A stretch of DNA of 64,000 nucleotides from Icerya purchasi (taxonomy: Eukaryota > Arthropoda > Insecta > Hemiptera > Monophlebidae). The notes beneath the pieces are model-generated. The model ran no database searches, was not told where the DNA came from, and saw nothing but the letters and a program-made list of their open reading frames with translations. The position numbers were made by a program, and so were the translations under genes. The DNA lies in assembly GCA_039619475.1 (NCBI GenBank), contig CM077115.1:500919352-500983351 (forward strand), in the 5' to 3' direction. Below are positions 25,926 to 37,723 of this stretch, one piece after another (positions within the stretch are counted from its first letter, which is position 1; the number at the start of each line of letters is the position of its first letter).

Positions 25926-28900
25926 GATCAATTAACAAAAATGGTTAAATAAACTTACCTTTCCACGAATCTATCTTCATTAAGTAATTAGTAAATTCTA
26001 TTTTTAAACATAGTTACTGTCCGAATTAAAAACCAACACTTTATTTAACCAAAACTATCCAAAGGCAATGTGTTTTATATTCGTATGTAACGATTTAAAC
26101 AACAATCGTAGAAAATAAATAATTCTAACAGAAAAACTTTCATCTTCTTTATTCAATACAATGGTCTATGAAACTATCCCCGTACGGCAATACTGATTGG
26201 ACACTAAGCAATTAGGAGAACGCGCTTCTTTACCTGTCAGAAACCGCCCTCATTACCTCATCTAATTAATAATTTAACAAACGGGAGAAACTCATCTGTG
26301 CGCTATCTGAAATTTGCAGAAGCTTACTGTTGGTAAATTTCTCTTTAAAATATAAATAGTTAAATATTAATCTTATCTCGTTATTTTAAACTTCTACTGA
26401 GTGCTCCGTAATGTAACAATAATTTTGAAAAGAACGTTTATAAATTAAAAAACGTAAACACATGGACAAAAGTACCGGCCGGCAACAATACCTGATTAGT
26501 TTATATTTCCGTATTTATCGAAAGTTCGAATTTTGGTAATGATTTTTTTTTCTCTTTTACTTTATTAATGTGGAAATTTATTTATTTCGAATCCTAATAG
26601 AAAAAATAACATAATTATAGTTTTGCAAATCTTCCGTTTCGTCGACATCGAAATACGAGTTAAATTAAAGAAAGCTACCAACAAAAGGAGAAAAAACGAC
26701 AATAATAAATCGTATTTTTATAATTACATTTGCAAGTATTCGTTGTTTTTACCCGAACTGTTTGAGAGAGAAAGAGAGGAAAAAAAGTAATCGAAAAAAG
26801 GAGCATATTCGCCTAACAATGTACTTCATCATAAACTGCATTTATACTCGAAGCAAAATTAACAGAAAGACCCCATTTTGCTAACAATTAGTGGTCAATT
26901 TTATACGACAGTTTCCTTCTTTAAGTCATAATAAATACTAAAAAACTGTATTAAATAGCAAATATTTCGCGGAACTTCTGTGTTCGGTTTTTAATCATTA
27001 TGCAGTAGTATTACTACCGTTGACAGTTTTAATAGTAATTTTATGTACTACTAATCGATTAATTAGACAAGCCTCTCATCAAGGGTAAAATAAATATAAA
27101 CGAGCTGCATAACTAGTACTTCTTCGCCTTCTCAAACTACGACGACAGAATAAAGGTAAGGCTTACGGTCATTTGAATTGTTAAATAGCTTCGCACAAGA
27201 GTAATGCAATCAATTTAACAAATTACATGCGATTAACTTTAAAAATTCAAACACGTCTTGTTCTTTTTTCGTTTTACTTTCGTAATTTAAATAGTAAACT
27301 TCTCGAGTATCGTACTGTGTTTTCAGATGAAAAAGAGTATTTCTAATATAGCCATTATTTTAATCTATATACAAGAATGGTAAATTTTAATTAATCGTGC
27401 ACTGAGAAATAATAAAATAATGACACAACTTGACTGAATTACTCGATGCGCTGTGTCAGTAGGTTATTACTATAATCCTTTCCACACGATGTTTATAATT
27501 AACGTTTATTTCACAATTTTCTCCGTCAATACAGAATCATTACAATCATTTTCGTTACTATTTTCAATTTCGTACTATCATTATTTTACATTTACGATAT
27601 ACAACTGTCTCTAATATATCCATCGAATCGCGTAATGACGCCGTTTCATTTATAAAACTACGTACATTATTTGAATACAATTTAGTTACTGAATTTAAAC
27701 TACTTCGCATTTAGAAGAGAAATTTGAAACAAACGTGTAATAATAATAATATGTCACATCAATCGTATAAAAAGTTTATATAAACTGTAAACTGATTTCA
27801 CCCTTTATTCCGAACTTTTTTTTAATTAATTTAATACTTTGCTAAATTATATTTGATTAGATTACGACGAATGAGAAATTTTATTTACGGTTTTGGCGAG
27901 AATTTTATCCCGAAAATCCGTCTATTAATTATAAAGCAGTTTCTGTTGTAGCGATATTAATTCTATACTTCTATTCAGAGAATTATTTGAAATGTTTACT
28001 ATATTACAAATCGTTCGAATACTAGAATCATAAACAAAACCAAAAATTAACTCTATAATGTACTAGTAGTGCATTATAGTTCGTTCCAAACTGTAATTAC
28101 AAAAAATAATTTATTTAAACAGTCAAAATGGCATGTTTTGAGAAATTTTAAACGTCCATTTAATAATAATGAAAGTCTCTGATATAATAATTTCGGTACA
28201 GTTTCCATACAATTATAAACATTGCAAATATAACAAAAAAAAAAAGAAAAGCGTTTAAATAATTTTAGCGCTGGACTAACTTTAATGTTTTACAGTTCGT
28301 TAAGATTTGAATAATTCCATAATTCCATTAGAAAATGCTTTACACTATGTTAAAAACAGATGCTATATTCAAAACTTACCGAAAAATATGAATTATTTCT
28401 TGACTATTAGCTTTTACTTCTTTTTTCTATCTGCCTGTAGCGATGAATTTTATCCGATCGATTAATAACTGTGAAATTAGTTGTTCTAAATATACGGATA
28501 CAAAAAAAAAAAAAAAAAAAAAAAAAACTAAAACGTTATCGAGCAGTAATAATTTGCAGATTTGGTTTATGAACGGCGAGCACTGTGCAAAAACCTCCAC
28601 ACAGATAGCGATAAAGTAAAAGTAATGCCGCTGATACTAGAAACGCGGTCCGATTTATTGATCGGCTTATCTCATGTCACATCATACCATGTGATCTTGA
28701 CCAATCAGGCATCGCGAACTTATCCCCTCCCGATTCGTGCGGCGAATTTAGTTCAATGAACGAGTTTACTCGCAGAGAGCGCTCATGATTCACTTCTTTG
28801 AACGCACACACATGTATCGACGGATAAGTACAGGCGCACACTTTTACGAATTAACGTTTGTGTTTACTTCGCAATAATTTAACCGCTCCACCGACTTCTA

Positions 28901-31900
28901 GAAAGATTTTGCCATCCACCGGAACTTGTAATTCTTTTAAAACCGGTTCTAAGTAATTATCGTTTTTTCCTCTTAAAATCTACTGACATAATTAATACGT
29001 ATCTTCATACGCAAAATTTTGTGAGCGAAAAAATATTTTTTTAAAAAATGGTACAAAATTTTCTCGCTAATTATATGTTGAATGCAAGTGCGTCCGGATG
29101 TCGCCGGAAAAATACATTACACGCAGAAGAGAAATAAGGTATCGGTATTTCGTTTTCCATCTTAACATTTATATACATATACAATTTTTCAAACTATTAT
29201 TTACATTAATATACGTAATATATTTTTGCGGAATTTTTAAATTTTAAAACTTTGTAATATTCGAAGAATATATAAATATTACGTTTCAACGGTAATATTT
29301 TGTTTCACATATCTTCCCGTTGAGAAGTAAAATTGAACTACTAACTATCGAATCTGTGTCATAGTTTCCCGCTAATTTTAAATACGTCTAAAAAATAGAA
29401 TTCTCTGCCGCACTTTGTGATTTATAAGTAAAATATTCTAATGAGTAAAAATATTGCTCTTATACATTTTTCAAAGTGGTTGATGAATATTTTAAAAAAT
29501 GTGTAAACAAAAAAAAAACAATGTTTAACAAAAAGTATGACAACCACATAGAAATAAACGTTTTGAAATGTTTACATAATTCAAACTGATCTATAACTTT
29601 CAGGTGATATTATAATACCTGTGCGTTAAATAATGCATCACTTAATTTATAATGCGCTTAAATCAATATCGTGTAAATCAAGGTTTATATGTTACGTCGA
29701 GTTATTGAAATCATCAATTTCGTGCAAAACAAACGTGTTCTATCGAATTTACAAAATAAAAGAATTGTAGTAAAAAATCTTACAAAATCAGATAGTCTTA
29801 CTGTGACAAATTATCTACAATGCTACACATATGTTATGGAAGCGATTAAAAAAATTACCAGTTTAGTAGGAAATATATAATATAAACAACACAGCCTTAT
29901 AAATTAAGTAACATAAAAAGTACAATTAATGTTAGAGTAAAGTAATTACTTTACTTAACGAAATACATAATAATTTTGGATATTTCAAAAAATAAGCACA
30001 AAGATTTTCCTATTTTTTAAATTAACCGGAGCTTGTGCTTATTGCGCGGAATCAGCAATTCGATAAATTTGGTCTAACTTCCGTTTTGCAAAAATGTTTT
30101 TTAAATATTTTAATTTTTGCACTTTCATTCATTACAAAACAATTAGACATGCTTATTAAAAAGTTTATTTAAATCAAAGTAAAATTTTTTTTCTAATCTA
30201 ATGCACATACATAAAAAATGAGCGCCACTTCGGATTATGTTATAATCTCGTTATTGTTTCTTTATTTAAACGTTCAATTATTAAAAATTGTCGTATTACA
30301 ACTGCATTCAATAAAGTACATTTAATTTAAAAGCGGTTTCGGTTTTTAATAATTTAATTTTCTACAATTTTAGTGATTCTGGAGTGCATAACGCATACAT
30401 AAGTTTTTATGCAAATTTTTAAACCGCTAAATTTTCCATTTAATTTTCGTTTGGCAATTTTTTTTTCAAGTGTGTGATAATTATCATCGGGTGTTGAAAA
30501 ATTTATTAACGACGACCAATGTGAAATTTTTAAACCTGTTGCACATTTCCAAAGATATAATGAAAGTATGAATTGTATTAAGTGAAACGATGAACAAAGA
30601 AAGTAACAATTTAATTTGAAATTAGTTTAATTGAAAACAATACAATCCGAAAATAACAACGCAGATCTGTCGTTAATTCCGGTACAAATTACAGCTTCTA
30701 TTCGGAATAATTTAATTTTAAACATAATTTTTTTTTTTTTTTTTTTTTTTTAAGCTAAGCTATGTTTTTAAAATTATGATAAATTGGATCGATATTTTTA
30801 CAATAAAAAATATATATTAAAACGAAAGAGAATAAAAATTAAATGTACAGACTTTTATGCAGGCAAGTATGTAAGTGTTCTACTTAAAGTATTATTAATA
30901 TTTGAAAAGAAGGATTTCTTTATGTTAAATTAAAAAACAAAAAACATGATAACTTACACTTCCCTCACGCTTAATAAAAACAGTAAAAAAAACTTGATTT
31001 CATTTTTATTCTCTTCTGTGCTCATAGAAAAAACTGCCTCTGGCAAAATAAACCGTTTTTTTCTATTTTTTATTTTATATAATATACGTATGTAGGCTTA
31101 TGAACGTTCTAGTGTATTTTAATTTTCATAGATTATTTTTTATGTTAATGCTTTTTCATATCATTTATTTTTTATGCTCATTGATGTATCAAATGGATGG
31201 GTTTTTATTGGTTTTTATTACAAACTTCCATTTAATTAGTCTTAAATAAATTACGGCTCTCGTCAATATTCCAATTTCATTACATAAATTATTATTATTC
31301 ATATTTATAATTAGACTCATTTTTTAATTATTATTATACATATGCGAAGAAAATAAATATAGATAAAGAATAAATATTTTGGCAATTATAATTGATCAGT
31401 TCTTTGCAATGGCCTGGATCTAGAAGTTATTTTAGGCGTCGACACAAATATATCTACTAAAATTTTTTAAAAACAAAAAAAAAAAAGGGAAAAAAAACGG
31501 ATTCCGAAATTAAACGTTAGTTGACTAGTTTTCAGTCTTTTTTTTTTTTTTTTTTTTTAACGTATGGACATATTAATTAATAATAAATGTTTTTTAGGAA
31601 AATGAAATTAATTGATAAATACCATTTGCTCAGAATATTTTTTAAAGTTCTCCCTCTTGATCATGAACGACTACGCCACTGGGTTATTAGAAGGAAAATT
31701 ATAATGCAGTCGAACATGTTTTACTGATACTCAGTTTCATCAGGTCGTCTAACTTTGTTCTACCTTTACTGATACCATGACTTTAAAACCGCAATAACGG
31801 ATTTTTCGCTTTATCCTTATTATAAACATTTGATTTCCGTTATAAATCCCATTCCGTTTGTTTTCTTCTTTTAAAATTTGTTATTATTTAATTCGATGCA

Positions 31901-33080
31901 TTGTTTTACGTTGCTTATTCAAATTGTGTTTAATGGCATAGTGAATTCTTGTTAACAGCGAAATTTTCTTTAAAATTTAAAATTATTTACAACCGTGTCG
32001 TTTACATTTAATTTACAAAAGTATGATTTTATTTTAATATCATATTTAGACAACTTATTTTAGAATTGTTTTTGCGACAAAATAATTAAAGGTAATAGTA
32101 ACATTTACAACTCGAAAGTTTTGATGTATCCACTTATGTGTGCGTAGGAAATTCAGTTATTTTCTTTACAACTACCTTAAATCTAATTCAAAACAATGAA
32201 AATTTCTATCTAGTAAAACTAACATATAAGTAAATATACCTAAACTGTTGAAATCTTTAAGTTTCTACTTAAATAATCAATACTTATAAACTATTATAGC
32301 TCTAGTCCAATGACAAGTTCTCATTAATATGTAACAAAAATATTACTATTAACGAAGCGATAATATTTTACAAATAGTTATATAACTAAATCGAGAGAAT
32401 ATGTGCGCTTCAAATGCCTAGTACCATTTTTGGTGTTAACTAGTTGAATGACCTTTGTATTTATGTGGCTATGCAGCACTTGTTGGATGGCAAAGTTACA
32501 AATGGCATAATCAATCAGCTTTACATCGAGAGATCACGATAAATGTCCCCGTTACTCTGAAATCAATAAGCGTTTGTTATCGCACGAAACATAATATTTT
32601 GTCGACGTTGGATGATGTTTCTGTTCGATCAAGAAGAACATATCCATAATTGAAGACTCCGTATGGCCAAACTGGATGCAGAATCGTTTGATAAGAAGAC
32701 ATTTATTACACGGACTAAGACTTTCTGCCAGTTAGACGGTACATCTGACTGAGCTTGCGTTTTAGTTGTAGCTTTTTGTGTTTAATATGAGTCTTCCACG
32801 TGTCATGCGAATAGAGATTCAGTTCGAGATATTTCGCTCAGCTAGACAGGTGTTTGAAACCGTTAATACAAATCCGGTGCTGTAAGTCGACTGGGCATTA
32901 AATATGGCTACCTTTTTAACAGCCATGATAAACAGCTAGTACGCAAAAGAAACGATTAAATCTAAATTAACCAGCTCACTTAGAATATTTAAGAAATTTG
33001 CATTTATTACAGTGACTTCGACTGTCGAAGAAGTGTGTTTTAATCTAATACCAGCATGCTGATTAATTCTAGATTTAATA
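25926..33080. other. Long gene-free, element-poor AT-rich stretch
   Basis: Seven kilobases without a recognisable gene or transposon. Noted inside: an A-run near 28502-28526, a patch at about 28550-28860 with more G+C, a CCAAT sequence (GACCAATCAGG near 28696) and E-box-like CATGTG/CACATG, a near-perfect palindrome at 29931-29959, and T-runs at about 30729-30750 and 31539-31558. Confidence 0.5.
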
Positions 33081-33185
33081 GTTTAAATAATGTTTAAAAC
33101 TTTCACAGTGATCGTTATTCATCATAAATAATTTTTGTCCACAGCTACGTTAGAGGAGCATATTTATTACTTCACGTTTCGGAAG

Positions 33186-33515
33186 CAAGGTCGTCGCCAG
33201 CCGATGAGGCAGGTGGGGGGGGGGGGTGAGTCGTCAGCCGATGCGCCATGAGGGGGTAGGGGAAGATGATAGAAAGAGAATATGAGTTATAGGAAAAATA
33301 AAATTTATAATTTGTAAAGGCTTAATATTTTATTGAACAAGAATAAAATCTTAATTAAAACATAATTTTCGTGGGTTTCTGGCAAATTTTTCCATTACTT
33401 TATTATAAAAGTCTTCCAAATTTTCCGTGATTACGCGCCTATGAATACTCATCCTGGCCAGTTAATTAAAAAGTTTTAAAGCTCCAGGGGGGACACCCCC
33501 CTGGTGACGCCCATG
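33186..33515. mobile_element. Small hAT-like non-autonomous element nested in the PLE arm
   Basis: The left arm of the PLE is interrupted here, and the right arm shows the uninterrupted order. The insert starts CAAGGTCGTCGCCAG and its other end reads CATGGGCGTCACCAG on the minus strand, 12 of 15 positions alike. Flanks TTCGGAAG (33178-33185) and TTTAGAAG (33516-33523) match at 6 of 8 positions, consistent with an aged 8-bp hAT-type TSD. A G-run at 33214-33226 and a CAGGGGGG/CCCCCCTG hairpin near 33485-33503 lie inside. It has no coding capacity. It must be younger than the PLE insertion. Confidence 0.6.
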
Positions 33516-33749
33516 TTTAGAAGGATTACACCAACCACCATCAGAAACAACTGTACACAAAACTAATAAACACGATTTTATATAGAAAGTCGAAACATAA
33601 TTTCTTAACGTAAACAACTGGCCAACAAAAGGCACGTAGAGAGAGAGAAAAAAAGAAAAACAAAAGAAAAAGAAAGTCGCTCAACATCACACGAAATAAA
33701 CAAAATACCGACTACACCAAAAGGTATAGAAATGAAGAAAAAAAATTCT

Positions 33750-34745
33750 AAACTACTACCGACTCAATTTTGTCAAACTAATTACTGGTTTCCCCGCCGC
33801 AGGAATTCGGAGACCATCTTCTCCATTGAAATTCGGAAATTTCTCAATTTCGAAAGCTTCTCTAACCATCCTTTTGCTAATGTAAATTTCCTTTTCCAAA
33901 GTAAAACTATTCTCAAACCTAATCGTGATGATTGGTTTTCGCCTGGTGTTTCGCTACAATCGGCTGCGTGCTCCTTCACTCAGATTTGGATGGTTCTGCT
34001 CGTTTGCTCGATATAATTCAACTCACAGGAGCGCGACACTCCATTAAACACCGATAGGATGCAATTCGGCTAAACTATCTTTAGTACGTCGTAAAACGTT
34101 TTTACTTTTCGCACACGTCCCAGAAACGGGCCTCACATTATTTTTCCTGAATACCCTTTCAATCTTTTCGGTGACTCCTTTGGCAAAGTGCAACGGTATA
34201 CTAGTAGAATGCTGTCCTGTTTTAATAATCCTATCCTGTTTGGCTTTGCTAAACTTACTTATATATTTATCCACTCATTCATGCCATATCCGTTCTTAAT
34301 CATGACTTCTTTAAGGTAAAATACTCATCCTTAAGACCATTCTGACATCTTCTTCGCTCCATCCACAAGGGTTTTAAACACCCCGCCGATCTTTTGGATA
34401 GGAAGATGATGAGAATTTTTATGTAAATATTTATCGGTATGTGTATTTTTCCGATATATAAGGATGCGAAGATTTCACCTAAAAATTATTCCGCTTGATC
34501 CGAACATCGAGAAAAGCTAATTTTTTTCCGTTGCATATTCCTTCTTCCTAGTGAACTTTATATTTTTATGAAAGAAGTTCAAAAAGGCGTAAAATTCTTT
34601 TAATTTTTCTCTATCGTGTTGCCAAATGACAAAGCTATCATCCACATATCTGTAGCAATACTTAGGACGCCAATATTTTAGTACAATTATTTTATCTAAT
34701 TGCTCCATAAAAAAGTTAGCAAAGGTCGGAGCTAACTGGACTGTT
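33750..34745 (-). pseudogene. Penelope-type reverse transcriptase / GIY-YIG endonuclease remnant
   Basis: Reading from 34745 on the minus strand: LAPTFANFFMEQLDKI, then YRYVDDSFVIWQHD at about 34655-34615 with the YVDD catalytic motif, then FHKNIKFTRKKE. Next, in other frames, come KYLHKNSHHLPIQ and GGVFKTLVDGAKK (about 34440-34370), a thumb-like block typical of Penelope elements, and FAKGVTEKIERVFRKN at about 34185-34135. A decayed GIY-YIG region follows at about 34030-33950 (ELNYIEQTSRT, where the usual YIGQT has Glu for Gly), then the C-terminus to about 33750. Fingers and most of the palm are missing, and several shifts and stops break the rest. This is a dead, strongly truncated copy. 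Confidence 0.85.
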
Positions 34746-34902
34746 TACATTAGGAAATTATGTTTCGACTTTCTATATAAGACCGTGTTTATTAGTTTTG
34801 TGCGCAGTTGTTTCTGATGTAATCCCTCCGAAACGTCTAGTAAATATACTTCTTCAACACAGCTGTGTACAAAAATTATTTATGATGAGTTTAAATAATG
34901 TT

Positions 34903-35755
34903 AAAGTTCATGTTTTTAATTAATTTTGTTTAATTACAAATAGAGTAACGAAGTTTACGAATTAGGTTTATGTTATTTATTTTTTATGATATAAAATTCG
35001 AATTTACGGCTTCTTCCCTTTTTGCTTAGGTGATACGTATCGATTTTGACACAAATTTCAAATTATCTAACATAATTTTAAACTGGTAAAACGGACAAAC
35101 TCATTGTATGCATATGACGCAGCGCCTAATGTAAGAAGAAACAATGAAAACAATCACAGTTTTATTTGAAATTAATCATTTTTTTGTTTTATAATCATAA
35201 TGGGAAAATATGATAATTTTAATTTTTACTTTTATTAACGATAAGGTGAAAAAGTTATTTAAAAACTCCAAAAATACTAAAACGAATGAGGGAAGATTTT
35301 TTTTTTTTTTTGGTTACCACCTTTTTATTTTCGTAAATTTTTCTGGTAGGGCAAATCTAAAAAAATTGTTCGAGCTCTTTTGTGTTTTTTTAAACAAAGT
35401 CAGTTTCGAAAATCAGTGACACCTTTGGTTTGATCGCTGCGTGCATATCGTACACTCTGAATAATATAAAATACGGACGTCAAGTTTTTCAAACTTTATA
35501 GTGTCATCTGTTTTTTTTTTTTTGCATATTTTTTGGATGTAATGTAACGTTTCGTTTTTACTTTCTTCTATATCCCACGAATATTTCTTTCGTAATTCTT
35601 TCTTTTTTCTGCAACTTTAATGCTCGTTTGAAATTTAAATTTTACAAACAACTGCATTAATTTCAATTAACTTAATTTTTGAACGATTTAGTCTGGTTCT
35701 GGTTTAATTAACAGTAACTGCATCGATAACATATTCGCAAGAGCACTTAAAAAAA
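34903..35755. other. Gene-free AT-rich DNA
   Basis: No gene or element recognised. Confidence 0.5.
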
Positions 35756-35759
35756 TAAA

Positions 35760-36045
35760 ATGGAGCGCCCGCCATAAACGTTTATAAAGTGCTAACGCCC
35801 AATTTCATAACCTTCTAACAAATGTAAAGAATGTAATACTTTTACTAATATTTTGGCGGACTTATTATGTCCGAAATTTTGGTTTATTCGTTTTTTTTTT
35901 CGTTTTTTGAACGTGTTCGTTATGGATATTAACCTGGCCCAAGTGAAGGTTTTGTATATTTTTAATGTGTACGAGCCGGATTCGAACCAGATCCTATCTA
36001 AACGAAACGTCACTGCCTAACCAACTGCAAATAGTACTTTTCCTT
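35760..36045 (-). mobile_element. Probable tRNA-derived SINE
   Basis: On the minus strand, GCAGTTGGTTAGGCA (about 36029-36015) resembles box A, and GGTTCGAATCC (about 35981-35971) is a perfect box B, with spacing like that of a tRNA gene. The T-arm can pair four bases, but the acceptor and anticodon stems do not form well, so it is not a functional tRNA. Sequence continues to about 35760 without coding potential; the 3' boundary is uncertain. It lies just upstream of the LINE at 36.15 kb. No second copy is seen in this window, which limits confidence. Confidence 0.5.
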
Positions 36046-36180
36046 TTTTTTCATGTGTTTTAAATTGTTCAAAAATTCAATTTATTTAAATGAATACAGT
36101 TGCTCTTAAAATTTTAATTGCAAATGTGAATTAATTGTATAAAAGAAATATTCATAGGAAAAATAAAAAAGCAAAAATTA

Positions 36181-37041
36181 AACATTGTTTACATTCCACC
36201 AACTCAAAATATATCTACTAGGTCTCTAACAGAACTTCTAGCCTACCTCCCAGAACCGCTCATTCTGTGTGGTGATTTCAATGCCCACAATTCACTTTGG
36301 GGCAGTAAATTCTCTAACACTAAAGGCAATATAGTTGAGCATGTGCTGGCTAATTATTCGAAACTAATCCTCTTAAATAACAAACACTCCCCAACCCACA
36401 TAAATTCAAGTTACGGATGTTTTTCATCTATTGATCTAACAATATGCTCAAACTATCTAGCACCTAAACTCCAATGGGCCGCATACACAGATCCTTGTGA
36501 TAGTGACCATTATCCTATAGTGGTCTCTTTAGAACACCACAAACCATGTCAAGTAGGATCTATACCAAAATGGAACATTCCCAAAGCAAATTGGTCTTCG
36601 TTTTATGATTTTACAGCCAACATAGATCAACTTCCTTGTCCTACAATCATTGCAGATTCGGTTGATGCTTTCACTAATCTATTGATTCGTGCAGCTGAGA
36701 ACTCCATACCCAGATCTTTTAACTTAATTAAATCTCGAAAAGTACCTTGGCGGTCCGAAGAAATAAAATTGGCCATAAAAAATCGCAACAAAGCCCTACG
36801 TAAATTTCGAAATAGCATGTGTCAACAAGACTTTATACAATACAAAAAACTTAGAGCAAAAGCCAGAATACTCATCCGCTACTCCAAAAAGCAGAGTTGG
36901 ATAAACTTTGTATCTGGTATAAACCAGCCTGTATCTTCTGCAGCCATGTGGAATAGTATAAAAAGATTAACAGGCAATAAACCAACTTTTGCTATCACCC
37001 AACTCCAACACAACAACCAAATCTATGTAAGACCCCCTTAA
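36181..37041 (+). pseudogene. LINE ORF2, endonuclease part and linker (frame 1)
   Basis: The frame is open from 36130; homology is visible from about 36184 (IVYIPPTQ). It shows LILCGDFNAHNSLWGS at about 36262-36309 and DSDHYPI at 36502-36522, the GDFN and SDH motifs of APE-type LINE endonucleases, where the Asp, Asn and His bind metal and cut target DNA. The N-terminal half of the nuclease, with its catalytic Glu, is missing. A basic linker follows, with KVPWRSEEIKLAIKNRNKA at about 36739-36795, typical of the region between endonuclease and reverse transcriptase. The frame closes at TAA 37039-37041, but homology continues in the next frame from 37037, right behind a run of five C at 37033-37037. 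An indel in that run is the simplest explanation. Confidence 0.85.
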
Positions 37042-37723
37042 TATTGCTAATACTCTAGCGAATCATTTTTCATCTGTGTCATCAGATAAAAATTATGATA
37101 AATCGTTTATCACTATTGAAGAGAAAGCTGAATTAATACCCATAAATTTCCGCTATCACTCTGGTAATCATTACTACAACCAACCTATATCAAGCCAAGA
37201 AGTAAATTACATTATCCATAAATTCAAAAATACGGCTCTAGGCCCAGATCAAATTCATCCTGCTATGCTAAAAAATCTTCATCCTAAAGCTATATCATAT
37301 CTCACTCAAGTGTTTAACGAAATTTTTACAACAGGCCAGTATCCACCTCAATGGAAAACAGCTACTGTCATCCCAATTTTAAAACCCAACTCAAACCCAT
37401 CTAACCCACAATCATATCGCCCTATATCTTTAACCAGCGTTATTGGGAAAACTCTGGAAAAAATAGTCAACAAACGCTTAGTATGGTACCTTGAATCTAA
37501 TAATATTATCACTAACTATCAATATGGCTTCAGGAAAAATCGACCTCCAATTCAAGCGGTTTGTGACCTCGAAAGTGAAATACAAAAGGCCTTCACCAAT
37601 AAATCCTGTTTATATGGACTATTTTTTGATATTGAAAAAGCATATGATCGGATATGGAGATATTACCTATGTCAACTATTACACCAATGTGGCCTTCGTG
37701 GTCACCTTCCTATTCTACTCTAA
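37037..37723 (+). pseudogene. LINE ORF2, reverse transcriptase N-terminal half (frame 2)
   Basis: 228 codons. Visible motifs are TALGPDQIHPAMLK (about 37232-37270), YPPQWKTATVIPILKP, YRPISLTSVIGKTLEK (about 37418-37465) and YGLFFDIEKAYDRIW (about 37613-37657), the block that holds the first catalytic Asp. Together these are fingers and palm blocks 1 to 3 of a LINE reverse transcriptase, which copies the element RNA into DNA at the nicked target. The frame ends at TAA 37721-37723, yet homology resumes in the same frame at the next codon, so this is a simple nonsense change within an otherwise intact domain. Confidence 0.9.

Larger units (their letters stand above)
33081..34902 (-). mobile_element. 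Penelope-like element with inverted terminal repeats, 5'-truncated ORF, flanked by 14-bp TSD
   Basis: GTTTAAATAATGTT occurs at 33081-33094 and again in the same orientation at 34889-34902, a 14-bp target-site duplication. Inside are two inverted arms: 33119-33180 continued at 33524-33620, and about 34738-34888. Between them the minus strand encodes the end of a Penelope-type protein. Penelope-like elements are known for carrying terminal repeats in direct or inverted order and for joining a reverse transcriptase to a GIY-YIG endonuclease, and both features are seen. The left arm is split by a hAT-like insertion at 33186-33515. Both arms carry CTGATG and CCGAAACG close together, resembling a hammerhead core. 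Confidence 0.85.
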
